DNA from: Phycisphaerae bacterium
GTDB lineage: Bacteria; Planctomycetota; Phycisphaerae; UBA1845
Assembly: GCA_020056715.1 (NCBI GenBank)
Contig: JAGVHG010000051.1
Span: 1-39,431 of the forward strand
Direction of reading: 5' to 3'
DNA: 39,431 bases
This document shows positions 31,007 to 39,431 of this stretch, piece after piece. Within the stretch, counting starts at the first letter, position 1; the number at the start of each line of letters is the position of its first letter. The notes below the pieces were generated by a model. It was not told where the DNA came from and made no database searches. It saw nothing but the letters and a program-made list of their open reading frames with translations. A program made the position numbers and the translations under genes.

Positions 31007-31593
31007 TGCGCCACGGTGCGAACCAACTCGAACAAATGTCCGGCAAGTTGTTCCGGGGGACAGGAAGTGAGTTCGTGCGGTAGTGAACGCCGGGCACGCT
31101 CCATTAGGATCCGGACCATTTCGCATCGCGTTTTCCAGTCGATGCCTTGGGTGCACTGGGCCTCCAGGCGTCGCCAGCGTGCATCACGGCGCGCCGCTTT
31201 CATCACTTCGCCAAGCCTCAACAACACAAGTCCAACCCACGCCCCATCGTCACGCCGCGCGTCAACAACGGCGGCGTCGTGGCCCCAGGCCGTCGGACCC
31301 TGATAGCCGCCCAGCGAAGCAACGGTCTCGTCCAAGGTGATCGGAGCGGCAAGGGAAGCGCGATCCCGGCAAGCAGCACGGTTGACCCGCTCGACGAAAG
31401 CCGCCGTAGCCCGTAGGAAGTCGGTGTACGTTGTGATGTGCCCCGGAAATAGGTCCGGGTCCGCGAGCGCCTCATCGATGGGCGCATCGATTTCCGCGGC
31501 GATCTTGTTTTCATCCAGTTCGGCAAGAAGGGCATCGAGAAGCCGGCTCGCCCGCCGCTGCGTCTCAAAGCGTGTCCAGTTCAGGCTGGGCAT
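31003..31593 (-). CDS. Distant member of the protease C-terminal domain family (copy 3)
   Basis: 196 residues. LLAELDENKIAAEIDAPIDE, then ITTYTDFLRATAAFVERVNR, and LPHELTSCPPEQLAGHLFEL match the N-terminal and C-terminal landmarks of the family at 20285-23251, though the middle diverges. It starts 29 nt inside the 3' end of the coupling ATPase gene, so the two are translationally linked. It has no catalytic motif. This places the same domain next to a DNA-transfer motor. Confidence 0.6.
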   Translation of the reverse strand: MPSLNWTRFETQRRASRLLDALLAELDENKIAAEIDAPIDEALADPDLFPGHITTYTDFLRATAAFVERVNRAACRDRASLAAPITLDETVASLGGYQGPTAWGHDAAVVDARRDDGAWVGLVLLRLGEVMKAARRDARWRRLEAQCTQGIDWKTRCEMVRILMERARRSLPHELTSCPPEQLAGHLFELVRTVAQ

Positions 31594-34027
31594 GGTGCGG
31601 CACTCCGTTTACGGAAGGTCCCAGATTCCCCCAGAATCCGTAGCGCTGGGCGATCTCACGGCGCACGTCGGCGCTGCGACGGTAGTAGTGCTGCCGACAA
31701 TATTGCAGAATCGCCTCGCGCGAGCTGTCCAGCGGCTGAGGGTCGTCCGGCGGCTTATCCGTCTTGAAACGCACGATTTGGTTGCCGATGCGGGCAACCG
31801 CCTGCCACTCATCCAAATTGATCAGGTCATCGGCATCGACAAGCCCACGCAGGTCCCTGGACAGCTGCAGCGCGTCCTGCCGGCCCACGCTGAACATGAT
31901 CGTCGCCCCGACGTTACACAGAGCATCCGTCTTCGTATGGCTGAATTGGCTGAGGTACTGGTGGGCCAGGGTGAGAGAGACGTTGTACTTGCGGGCCTGG
32001 GTGATGACGTCTTCCATCGCATCGGTCATGAACCGATGAGCCTCGTCGCAGTAGATGTGGTAGGTACGGCGCTCGGCGCGCGGTAGGTGGCTCCGCCGGT
32101 TCGTCTCCAGACTGAGCAGGGCCAGCAGCAGGCATCCGAGAATGTCTCGCACCTGCATCCCGATTCTCGAAAGATCGAACAGCAGAATCTTGCCTTCGTC
32201 CATGATCTGGCGCAGGTCGAAGGCGCTCGCGGGTTGAGACAGCATCTGCGAAACGCCGCCCGTCAGTAGCAGTTTGCTGAGCTTGTTGCGCGGGGGACCG
32301 AAGTCGTCCTTGCCGTACTTCTTGAAATCGTGCTCCCAGAAGTCGCGGGACGATTTATTGTCCACGACATCCAGGACCGCCTTGCGAAACGCATCGCCAT
32401 CGTCGCTGTTCGTGCGTAGCAAGGTGGCCACGTCCAACAGCGTTGTGCCCGGCAACGTCAAGACGCCGTAAAGCGTGTTTCGCAGGATGTGCTCCAGACG
32501 ATCGCCCCAACCCTCCACGAATGTTTTGAAGACGCAGACGAGATCGTCGGCGGCCCCCCCAGGATCGTAATTACGTGCGGAGTTGAGCGGGTTCCACAGC
32601 GCTGTCCATTCGGGATCCCCGGGATCGATGTACACGATTCGCTCGAGCTCGCTGAGCGGGAGCAGGGCCAGCAGGCGCTGCATCAGATCTCCGTGCGGGT
32701 CGATCACGGCCACACCCTCACCACGCGCGACGTCATCCAGGATCATCCGCTCCATCACCGAAGTCTTCCCACTACCCGACCGACCGATGAAATGAGCATG
32801 CTTGATCCGCGCCTTGAATGGAACGCAAACCGGCAACCAACTTCCCGCATATTTGCAGGATCCCAGGGGCGTTCCCTGACGCAGAACCGGGTCCGGTGGC
32901 AAGGTCTCAAGCTGGTCCCAGGGTATCAGGTGCGCCCGTCGGCCACTCTTGGGCGGGGGAACGTGGACCATGCTGGTCAGTTCCCAGGAGTTCAGCAGAA
33001 AACCCGGGCGAAACGTAGCGCCGTCGGCGAACATCCGCCGCACGAGGGCGGGCGACTGGACTTTGCGATAATCCGCCTCCGTCAGCACACACAACGGACG
33101 GCGGCCGTGCTGGAACAGGCCGGCCATCATCGCAATCGCGCGCATCGATTCCTCAGCCCTTTCGCCTCCGTTAAGCACCGCCATTCGCAACGCCGCGGCG
33201 AAGAAAGGCTTGTCGTTATGCGCTTTGGATTCCAAGTCGAGGGAAATCTGCTGCAACGGGCTGGACGGCTGCTGCTGAGCGTAACGCCGAACGTCGGCCG
33301 ACCCCTCCAAAGACTTGATCCTGTGCTCATAGTCGAGCAGTGCACAAACATTCATGGCCCACGGGTGCTCCGGCGCAACCGGCTGGAAAACCACCTGGTA
33401 CACACCGATTGTCGGCTTGGGGAGCTTACCGAGGATGCGCATCAGCGCTTCGAGGGGTGAGCTTGCCAATTCCTCGGGAGAAGTGAAGAGATGCGAGTAC
33501 GGCGGTTCCGGCAGGAAATCGCAGAAGAGCACTTGATCCCACGTGGCGGATGAGTTCGCAAGCAAGGGACTCTCTTCCGCAGGAGCCAATTCGCAGAATT
33601 CCATTTGGGCGGTAAAGGCGCTCTCGATCAATGGGGCATCAACTTGGTGACACAGAATGCCCACCGCGATCCGCTCCCCGTTGCCGACGACCTCGAACGC
33701 AACCCGGTGGCGGACAACGGGAGCCAGGAGCTTCAGCCAGCGCTCGGACCGACGCCAGTCAAAGGGCTGATCCTTCGCGATCCAGATCTGCTTTCGTACC
33801 AGGAGATTTTCAGAGGGAAGTTTTTCGGCTACCCAATTGGGTTGCGTCTCATCGCTGAGCCGATGGGTCGGTCTGGTGATGGGACAAAACGCCGGTTCGA
33901 GCGCTACCGGCTGGCTGTAGATCAGCGGTTCACAGCCCTTTACCGCCTCGCGGAGAACAGCAGCCTCGCTGCGCGCCAGAACAATGTGCGGCCTGGCGGC
34001 CGCGATCATGGCTGTCTCGATCGCCAT
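31565..34027 (-). CDS. TraD/VirD4-like coupling ATPase
   Basis: 820 residues. A long N-terminal region of about 400 residues is unrecognised. The ATPase core has Walker A IGRSGSGKTSVM (around 410), then AVIDPHGDLMQRLLALL and ERIVYIDPGDPEW, and Walker B YHIYCDEAHRFM (around 655). Next come LTLAHQYLSQF and NVGATIMFSVG, typical of VirD4/TraD-type proteins that dock DNA to a type IV secretion channel. No transmembrane helices are obvious at the N-terminus. It may move DNA during transfer or be a FtsK/HerA-type element motor. The downstream gene overlaps its end. Confidence 0.8.
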   Translation of the reverse strand: MAIETAMIAAARPHIVLARSEAAVLREAVKGCEPLIYSQPVALEPAFCPITRPTHRLSDETQPNWVAEKLPSENLLVRKQIWIAKDQPFDWRRSERWLKLLAPVVRHRVAFEVVGNGERIAVGILCHQVDAPLIESAFTAQMEFCELAPAEESPLLANSSATWDQVLFCDFLPEPPYSHLFTSPEELASSPLEALMRILGKLPKPTIGVYQVVFQPVAPEHPWAMNVCALLDYEHRIKSLEGSADVRRYAQQQPSSPLQQISLDLESKAHNDKPFFAAALRMAVLNGGERAEESMRAIAMMAGLFQHGRRPLCVLTEADYRKVQSPALVRRMFADGATFRPGFLLNSWELTSMVHVPPPKSGRRAHLIPWDQLETLPPDPVLRQGTPLGSCKYAGSWLPVCVPFKARIKHAHFIGRSGSGKTSVMERMILDDVARGEGVAVIDPHGDLMQRLLALLPLSELERIVYIDPGDPEWTALWNPLNSARNYDPGGAADDLVCVFKTFVEGWGDRLEHILRNTLYGVLTLPGTTLLDVATLLRTNSDDGDAFRKAVLDVVDNKSSRDFWEHDFKKYGKDDFGPPRNKLSKLLLTGGVSQMLSQPASAFDLRQIMDEGKILLFDLSRIGMQVRDILGCLLLALLSLETNRRSHLPRAERRTYHIYCDEAHRFMTDAMEDVITQARKYNVSLTLAHQYLSQFSHTKTDALCNVGATIMFSVGRQDALQLSRDLRGLVDADDLINLDEWQAVARIGNQIVRFKTDKPPDDPQPLDSSREAILQYCRQHYYRRSADVRREIAQRYGFWGNLGPSVNGVPHHAQPELDTL

Positions 34028-34216
34028 CGCAGACCCCCGAATCGTGGTTGGAGAATGTCCTCACCAATTTGGCGGCGGTGACGGTGGAGTGATTTCAACA
34101 GAGGGGCTCCTTTTTTCCGCCTCGGACCGAAAAATAACCCACGCCGCCGCCGCCTCTCCTTGGGAGTTCCTGCGCCGTTGCGGGAGCCATGACTTTCGGA
34201 AGTTGGGGGTTCGGCA

Positions 34217-35278
34217 GTGAAGACCACACGCTGCGTCCAAGAGAAGTTGGACCTCTTTCGCGCGTGCTTCAGCGGTCTGCCGCATATCTACGGCACGTAC
34301 GATCCGCCTTCCGGTGACGTCCGCCAAGTGAAGCGACCGGTGACCGATCGGGTCTTTCTTGATCATCTTCAAGGGCGAACGCCCTACGGGGTTTACCTGT
34401 TGTTTGGGGATCAAACGCGGGCCGTTGTGGCGGACTTCGACGCCGATGACCCCTCGCCGCCCCTCGCGTTCTTGAATCGCGCCCGGCAATTGCAAATCGA
34501 AGCGTATCTGGAAAAGTCGAAACACAAGGGCTGGCACGTGTGGGTCTTCCTGGCCCTCCCCGGCGTGACGGCCGCCAAGGCGCGGGTGGTCATGCGTCGA
34601 ATCCTCGGCGAGGCTGGAGCGGTCAAGACCGAGATCTTCCCGAAGCAGGATCGACTCAATAGCCGCAACCGGTTTGGGAACTTCATCAACGCGCCGTTGT
34701 ACGGCACCCTCGTTCCGCAAGGGCGAACTATTTTCGTGAACCCAACGACTCTCAAGCCCTACCCAGATCAGTGGGAGCTTCTGGCGGGTGTTCAGCGTGT
34801 GTTGGAGCCCCAGCTGGAGCAAATCATTGTGCAATGCGAAATCGGCTCACCCAGCTCCTGCCCTGCGGTGCCAGTGAACGCCGGCCCCTTCAGAACCTTC
34901 GGCCTGGCGCCCTGCGCCCAACGCATGCTCAGCGAAGGAGTGACGGCAAATCAGCGCGTGGCGTGCTTCCGGCTGGCCGTCCATCTGAAGAAGGCCGGTG
35001 TTCCAAGTGACATTGCCCGGGCTTCGCTTGGGGCTTGGGCGATGAAGAACCGTCCGGAGGACGGAAAGCGTGTCCTTACGGCGAACGAAGTTGCGGAACA
35101 GGTGGAAGCGGCCTATGTCAAAGACTACCGCGGCTGCGGCTGCGAGGATCCGGCGGTACGCCCGTTTTGTGATTGCGCTTGCGCTCTATACCGGCACAAC
35201 AACGCCGAAGATGCCCACGCACATTCTGTAGCGGCGCCCGCGCACGCCTCATTGGCGACCGATGTTGCGAGTCCATGA
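34217..35278 (+). CDS. Archaeo-eukaryotic primase (AEP) of TOTE type
   Basis: 353 residues from GTG 34217. VVADFDADD (70-78) has the metal-binding DxD, SKHKGWHVWVFL (101-112) the conserved histidine region, and EIFPKQDRL with RFGNFINAPLYG the third motif. This arrangement is that of the TOTE-type AEP primases. The C-terminal region has a cysteine cluster (CGCEDPA, FCDCACALY) typical of a primase zinc site. AEP primases start replication of plasmids and phages. Together with Orc1/Cdc6 it forms an archaeal-like replication pair. It is convergent with the replication-relaxation gene. Confidence 0.85.
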   Translation: MKTTRCVQEKLDLFRACFSGLPHIYGTYDPPSGDVRQVKRPVTDRVFLDHLQGRTPYGVYLLFGDQTRAVVADFDADDPSPPLAFLNRARQLQIEAYLEKSKHKGWHVWVFLALPGVTAAKARVVMRRILGEAGAVKTEIFPKQDRLNSRNRFGNFINAPLYGTLVPQGRTIFVNPTTLKPYPDQWELLAGVQRVLEPQLEQIIVQCEIGSPSSCPAVPVNAGPFRTFGLAPCAQRMLSEGVTANQRVACFRLAVHLKKAGVPSDIARASLGAWAMKNRPEDGKRVLTANEVAEQVEAAYVKDYRGCGCEDPAVRPFCDCACALYRHNNAEDAHAHSVAAPAHASLATDVASP

Positions 35279-35288
35279 ACGCGTAACG

Positions 35289-36275
35289 TCAGCGAATCGA
35301 CTCAGACATGAGGTTGCGCGCAAGGTCAGCGGTAGTGGGGCACGGCTGCGGCATCCTCGAAAAGAGAATCGACTTGGGCGGTTCCGCAAGTCGCCCTCCC
35401 ATGATCCAAACCGGCCCCCAACATCCCTGGTCCTTCAAACGCTCGACGTCGGTCGACCACACGAAATCCGTCAGGGCCTCGACGCGAACCAACTCCGACA
35501 GGCCCGCGAGTCGCGCCCGACCCGCCAGAACAATCAACAGACGGAAACCCTTCAGCGGGGTGTTCAGGATTGCCTCGAAGCGCTTGTACCGCTCCGAAAG
35601 CAGGTATTCGCGGTAGACGGAGATCTTTGACTGTAGAAAGGGTCGCTGTGCGTCCCCGCTGGTGAGAGGCTCGTTTCCACGATCCGCTTCGAGAAAGAAC
35701 AGCAGCGTCTTTCCCGCGTCCCGGTGGGTTAGTGCGAACACTCCATCGGGAATGAACGTGACCGACCGGGCGTCGCCCCTGGCCGGAACCGATCTCGTGC
35801 CAATCGCCTTGGGCGACGGCTCAATGGCGCACAGCCCGGCATGGGTCGAGGATAGGTACTGCACCTGAATTTCCGGCAGGAAGCGTTGCAGCTGGATGAG
35901 CTGCACACGGAACTCGGTGATCAGCAGCTGATGCTCAACGTAGCGGACCTCCTTGTGAACCTTCATATCGGGAAGGGCTTTCCCTCCGGTAGCTCCCACG
36001 GCCTCGCGGCCGGCCTTCGTCAGGGCCAGTACATGCTCGGGCCGCCCGCGCCGCGGCGTCAGCGCTCGGGCCAGCACCTCGACGAATTTCGCCTGCTCGA
36101 GAATACGAAGCCGCCGCTGCAACGCGTGGGCATTCCGATCAAGGACGATCGCGAGCTGCCCAATGTCGGCCACCCGAAGGTCGCACAAGGAGGCAAGGAG
36201 TTCGGTGTCGGAATGAACGAGTCTCATGGCGACGGCGCTCAAGTCCTGATGGCTGGTAGTGCGCACATTCTTCAT
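35289..36275 (-). CDS. Replication-relaxation family protein
   Basis: 328 residues. A winged helix (DLRVADIGQLAIVLDRNAHA, RRLRILEQAKFV) leads to a middle region (HQLLITEFRVQLIQLQRFLP, then FIPDGVFALTHRDAG and LLFFLEADRG) that matches the Replic_Relax family. Members act in plasmid replication, relaxation or transfer. It lies between the primase and the small F2 gene and is divergently placed from the latter. ATG 36275 is a clear first start. Confidence 0.8.
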   Translation of the reverse strand: MKNVRTTSHQDLSAVAMRLVHSDTELLASLCDLRVADIGQLAIVLDRNAHALQRRLRILEQAKFVEVLARALTPRRGRPEHVLALTKAGREAVGATGGKALPDMKVHKEVRYVEHQLLITEFRVQLIQLQRFLPEIQVQYLSSTHAGLCAIEPSPKAIGTRSVPARGDARSVTFIPDGVFALTHRDAGKTLLFFLEADRGNEPLTSGDAQRPFLQSKISVYREYLLSERYKRFEAILNTPLKGFRLLIVLAGRARLAGLSELVRVEALTDFVWSTDVERLKDQGCWGPVWIMGGRLAEPPKSILFSRMPQPCPTTADLARNLMSESIR

Positions 36276-36473
36276 GAATAAGGCGGATGGGAAGGTGGGG
36301 AAGATTTCAGATCCCGCCGAGAACGCACTTCAGACATCACCTGAAATTCAGCAGATTCTGAAGCCGCCTCTAGTGTGCGGGCGGCTGCGAATTCTCCGTA
36401 ACGCGCTGCATGGGGCGAAGGGCGACCAAGAAACGCCTTTCGCCGTGAGTACGTCAAGGCATGAAGTGAAGAT

Positions 36474-36488
36474 GTGCGAACATCGCAC
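36474..36488 (+). promoter_or_regulatory. Leader hairpin of the 36504 gene
   Basis: GTGCGA pairs with TCGCAC around ACA, 16 nt before the ATG and next to the GAAGGAG ribosome binding site. It is the plus-strand counterpart of the leader hairpins seen on the minus strand. Confidence 0.45.
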
Positions 36489-36503
36489 GAAGGAGTCGAG
36501 ATC

Positions 36504-36773
36504 ATGGCCGAACAAGGCAAGAAACCGATCAAGGAGTTCAAAGCCGGCACTGTTAGAGCGGCGATCTGGAAAGAGGATCGCGAGGATTCTGGACGCCAGA
36601 CGATTCGTTTCAGCGTCAAGATCGAGAAACGCTACTTCGACGAGGCCAGCAAGGAGTGGCGAAACACGGACTACTTCTTCGCTAACGACCTGCCGCGTCT
36701 GCGGCTCGTCGCCGAACGAGCGTTTGAATTTATCGTCCTCGGCGAGTCGAAGGACGGCGGTGATGCTGAGTAG
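36504..36773 (+). CDS. Small element protein, family F2
   Basis: 89 residues. PIKEFKAGTVRAAIWKED, then TIRFSVKIEKRYFDEASKEW and LPRLRLVAERAFEFIVLG, is the F2 pattern (KF-AG-V...W...RY...A..AFE). It is distant from the two copies at 27504-28113. ATG 36504 has AAGGAG upstream. It precedes the truncated DUF5131 gene. Confidence 0.7.
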   Translation: MAEQGKKPIKEFKAGTVRAAIWKEDREDSGRQTIRFSVKIEKRYFDEASKEWRNTDYFFANDLPRLRLVAERAFEFIVLGESKDGGDAE

Positions 36774-36839
36774 CTCGACCCTGAGCATTCGTGGCGTCGC
36801 TTCCCGCGGGGCGATTGGGATCTCGGCCAGTCGTTTCGC

Positions 36840-37382
36840 GTGCCCGCTACGAACATCGGAGCCGACGGCCAGGTGATGTTCGGAATCATTGGGGTGCTAA
36901 CCAAACGGTCGCACCGTCTTCGTGACTTGAGTCCGTCCTTGCCGTGGGCGCCGAACATTTGGATGGGCCTGAGCGTCGAGAACGCCAACTACAGGTTCCG
37001 CTTCGATGATTTGCGCGCAACCGGGGCGGCGATCAAATTCCTGTCCCTTGAGCCGCTTCTTGGTCCGCTCACAAATCTCGATCTCACCGGCTTCGATTGG
37101 GTCATCGTGGGCGGCGAGTCCGGTCCTGGCGCACGACCGATGGATGCCTATTGGGTGCGGGACATTCGCGAGCAGTGTGTCCGCGTGGATGTACCGTTTT
37201 TCTTCAAGCAGTGGGGGCACATTCGGAACAACCCGGATCGGAACGATCCGACCGCGAAACAGAGCGGCGGAACCGCCAAGGGCGGGCGGATGTTGGACGG
37301 ACGAATTTGGGATGAGATGCCTCACACCACGGCAACGAAAATAGTAACTGCGGGAGCTGCAGAAGCAAACACATTGGAGTGA
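36840..37382 (+). pseudogene. N-terminally truncated DUF5131/Gp37-type gene
   Basis: The frame reads VLTKRSHRLRDLSPSLPWAP, MGLSVENANYRFRFDDLRAT, LSLEPLLGPLTNLDLTGFDW, VIVGGESGPGARPMDAYWVR and VPFFFKQWG, then GGRMLDGRIWDEMP. This is the C-terminal two-thirds of the phage Gp37/Gp68-type family. The normal N-terminus with its WNP/GC and CYA cysteine motifs is absent, and 36774-36839 shows no remnant in another frame that I can see. I treat it as a remnant; a truncated functional protein cannot be excluded. Confidence 0.7.
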
Positions 37383-37386
37383 TCAC

Positions 37387-37710
37387 ATGCTTGAGTACGA
37401 TCTGTCAAATACCCCAATCTTTGCGTCGGATTCAACGATCCCGGTACCCAACGAGGCGGAATTGTTTGTGCTCACCATCGCGCTTCTGTTGATTCACGGC
37501 GTGGCTTACACCGAAATCGAATCGCAGACGATAGAGTTCAAGTCCGACGAACTCGAAAGAGTCGCCGCTTGCGTTGAGGAAGAAGTCCCGCTCTTCACGC
37601 GCGACATGGGGGTCGGGCAGGCACTCCGACAACGACTTTCCGACTTTGTGGGGCTGCGAATTGCCAACTGGCCCACGGAAAGTAACGGAGAGTGTGCGAA
37701 ACCCGGGTGA
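37387..37710 (+). CDS. Unknown 107-residue protein
   Basis: Acidic protein with a hydrophobic helix (ELFVLTIALLLIHGVAY) and a charged C-terminal half (FKSDELERVAACVEEEVPLF). TTGGAG lies 8 nt before ATG 37387. No family recognised. It sits between the remnant and the excisionase-like gene. Confidence 0.6.
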   Translation: MLEYDLSNTPIFASDSTIPVPNEAELFVLTIALLLIHGVAYTEIESQTIEFKSDELERVAACVEEEVPLFTRDMGVGQALRQRLSDFVGLRIANWPTESNGECAKPG

Positions 37711-37797
37711 AGCGATTGAAGAGCGCGGCCGGTGGTCGTGGGACAGATCAAGAAGTGATTTTATCGTGTCAACAGTGGGTGCAATCGGCAACGAGAG

Positions 37798-38061
37798 ATG
37801 ACAGAAACCAAGCCAATCCAACCTGTTCTTCCGGACGGCAACGGCGGATTCACGTCGTGTCCTGAACTTCTCACGGAGCAAGAAGCGATCCGTTACCTCC
37901 GCTTGGACGTTGACGGACCCGAAAAACCGGCGCTAACGCTTCGCTACTATCGCGAGCGAGGGCTATTGAACGGCACCCGGGTCGGACGTCGAGTACGGTA
38001 CCGCCGGGAAGAGCTGGACCGGCTTCTTGAGCGGCTCACGGTGGATCATCGTTCGGCTTGA
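37798..38061 (+). CDS. Excisionase-like helix-turn-helix protein
   Basis: 87 residues. LTEQEAIRYLRLDV, then TLRYYRERGLLNGTRVGRRV and RYRREELDRLLERL, is the HTH_17/MerR-like excisionase fold. Such proteins direct the integrase to excise. It is 192 bp upstream of the integrase, the usual xis-int arrangement. Confidence 0.75.
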   Translation: MTETKPIQPVLPDGNGGFTSCPELLTEQEAIRYLRLDVDGPEKPALTLRYYRERGLLNGTRVGRRVRYRREELDRLLERLTVDHRSA

Positions 38062-38252
38062 GTCGCGAGGCTTCTTGCTGAAAAGCCCCTTCGCGGATAT
38101 CACGAAGCTGTCGATCGGGTTGAAAAATGGAAGGCTCGTTAGCGTGTGTCGCCGCGATTCGGCTCCTCCGAGCAATACAGGCTGAAACTGGTGGTGCGGT
38201 CGATGACCAGGCCGACGTCGCACGTAACGAGCGAAAGGAAGCGAGGTGAAGC

Positions 38253-39431
38253 ATGGCGATATCAAGGGTTGGAGTCTATCGGGATCCACGGCGAAAACAC
38301 CCGTGGATCGTACGCTGGTTCGGCGAATTCGATCTTGAGAAAGGAAAACCCCGGCGCTACAGCCGAGCATTTGCTCGGAAACGAGACGCCGAACGGCTCC
38401 AGGCGCAGAAACAGGCCGAATTCGACAAGGGTGCACAACGGGACCGAACTCCGGAGATTGGGCTGGGCGAATTCTGTACGCGGTTTACGGACACTTGTCT
38501 CCGCAGCTGCAGCCACAGTCACCACCTCTGTTTCGACAACACGATCCGGCAACTCACGAACCAGTTCGGCGCAACCTGCACTTTGCGGAGAATCGACCGG
38601 CAACACGCCGAACAATTCATCGCCTCACGAGTCCGCGTGCACAAGAACGGGCGGGGCGAGGAGGTTTCAAGCTGGACGCGTGCCCAGCACCTCAAGCATT
38701 GCAGAGCGATGTGGCGCAAGGCGACTGCCTGGGGATTCGTGACGGAAAACGTGTTCGACCACATTCGTCCGGGGCCGAAGCTGACCAAGCCGTGGCACCA
38801 CATCACGCCTGGTGAGTTTCGACGGCTACTTGAGGTCGCACCCGATGCTCGTTGGCGGGCAATCTACTGGACCCTGTACGGCTGCGGGCTTCGTTTCGGC
38901 GAGGCGTTCAATCTGCTTTGGTCCGATGTCGACTTTGAGCGATGCCGGATTCACATCCGCAATCGCGTGGCCAGCGAAGAGTTGCCGCCGTTCGTCGTAA
39001 AGGCCGATGGACGAGGTGCGGCGTCTCGGGAGCGGTCAGTCCCCATGCCAAAGCCCGTGGCCGATGCCCTGGCGGAATGGCAAATCAAAGCGCCGGAGGG
39101 GGTGCCGTTTGCCTTGCTTGGCAGGACCAGGTTCGAGGCCCTTCAACGAAACTGGATGCGTTGCCGGAGTGGGCTTTCCCGAAAGGGCGCCCAAAGGCCT
39201 AGACCTTGGCAGAACAGGGATGTCATAAACAACGTTCTACGGTCGATCAAGCGGCACGCACGGCAGGCTGGCTTGAAGCTCACCGCCCCGATCACGGTGC
39301 ATACCTTTCGCAAGTCGTTTGGGCAGAACCATGCGGAGAATGGGACGCCGATGCACGTCCTGCAGCAGTTGATGGGACATGCGAACATTACGACAACGCG
39401 GGCGTTCTACATCCAGATGGGGGATGCCAGC
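38253..39431 (+). CDS. Tyrosine recombinase/integrase (runs off right edge)
   Basis: 393 residues visible. An N-terminal SAM-like core-binding region (FCTRFTDTCLRS) is followed by the catalytic domain: CGLRFGEAF with Arg214, VVKADGRGAA with the conserved Lys region, HTFRKS with His350 and Arg353, LMGHAN with His376, and nucleophile Tyr386 in AFYIQM. All catalytic residues are present, so the protein is probably active; only the last residues are cut off. The ATG at 38253 has GAGGTGAAG upstream. The attachment site probably lies beyond the window. Confidence 0.9.
   Translation, partial: MAISRVGVYRDPRRKHPWIVRWFGEFDLEKGKPRRYSRAFARKRDAERLQAQKQAEFDKGAQRDRTPEIGLGEFCTRFTDTCLRSCSHSHHLCFDNTIRQLTNQFGATCTLRRIDRQHAEQFIASRVRVHKNGRGEEVSSWTRAQHLKHCRAMWRKATAWGFVTENVFDHIRPGPKLTKPWHHITPGEFRRLLEVAPDARWRAIYWTLYGCGLRFGEAFNLLWSDVDFERCRIHIRNRVASEELPPFVVKADGRGAASRERSVPMPKPVADALAEWQIKAPEGVPFALLGRTRFEALQRNWMRCRSGLSRKGAQRPRPWQNRDVINNVLRSIKRHARQAGLKLTAPITVHTFRKSFGQNHAENGTPMHVLQQLMGHANITTTRAFYIQMGDAS

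Noticed and set aside
1-39431. CRISPR array
   Set aside because: No regularly spaced direct repeats of suitable length were seen. The (TAC)8 tract and the 138-bp tandem repeat do not qualify.

Overview
The window is GC-rich (roughly 60%), densely coded bacterial DNA that reads as an integrated mobile or genomic-island element. WD40 proteins, HORMA/TRIP13 genes and the remains of an ECF-type sigma factor make a planctomycete or a relative a reasonable guess for the host. That is an inference from gene families, as no rRNA or housekeeping gene is visible. A tyrosine integrase runs off the right edge with an excisionase-like gene just before it, so the right boundary of the element is probably close.

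Left arm (1-8416, all minus strand): a CobT-like protein (cut by the window edge) and a CobS-like AAA+ ATPase, small unknown genes, a GHKL-type ATPase, and a four-gene operon of zinc-ribbon and winged-helix proteins with overlapping ends. A HerA-type ATPase fused to a PD-(D/E)XK-like nuclease domain (9302-11410, plus) is translationally coupled to a protein carrying a 138-bp tandem duplication. A decayed sigma factor follows, then a WD40 protein with 14 blade motifs on the minus strand.

Middle (15063-23251, plus strand): a TRIP13/Pch2-like AAA+ ATPase, an unknown protein and a bacterial HORMA protein are tightly coupled, but no CD-NTase (cGAS-like) gene is seen beside them. Further on, an operon encodes an HTH-like protein, a possible beta-sandwich protein, and a stand-alone Lon-like (S16) serine protease. 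The C-terminal half of the protease belongs to the same family as both downstream proteins. A fourth, more divergent copy of this domain lies next to the coupling ATPase at 31003-31593.

Right arm (23292-39431): a membrane protein, many small element genes in paralogous families, an archaeal-type Orc1/Cdc6 initiator preceded by an origin-like region, an ArdC-like antirestriction protein, a TraD/VirD4-like coupling ATPase, an archaeo-eukaryotic-type primase, a replication-relaxation family protein, a truncated DUF5131/Gp37-type gene, an HTH protein and the integrase. This suggests an element that replicates with Orc1/Cdc6 plus an AEP primase, transfers with a VirD4-like motor and integrates with a tyrosine recombinase. 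No VirB4 or classical relaxase is visible in the window.

Across both arms, many small genes are preceded by a strong hairpin just upstream of the ribosome binding site. Several hairpins are near-copies of each other (a GGTTCGC/GCGAACC family and a TGAGACG family). This ties the two arms together and suggests a common post-transcriptional or repeat-based feature.
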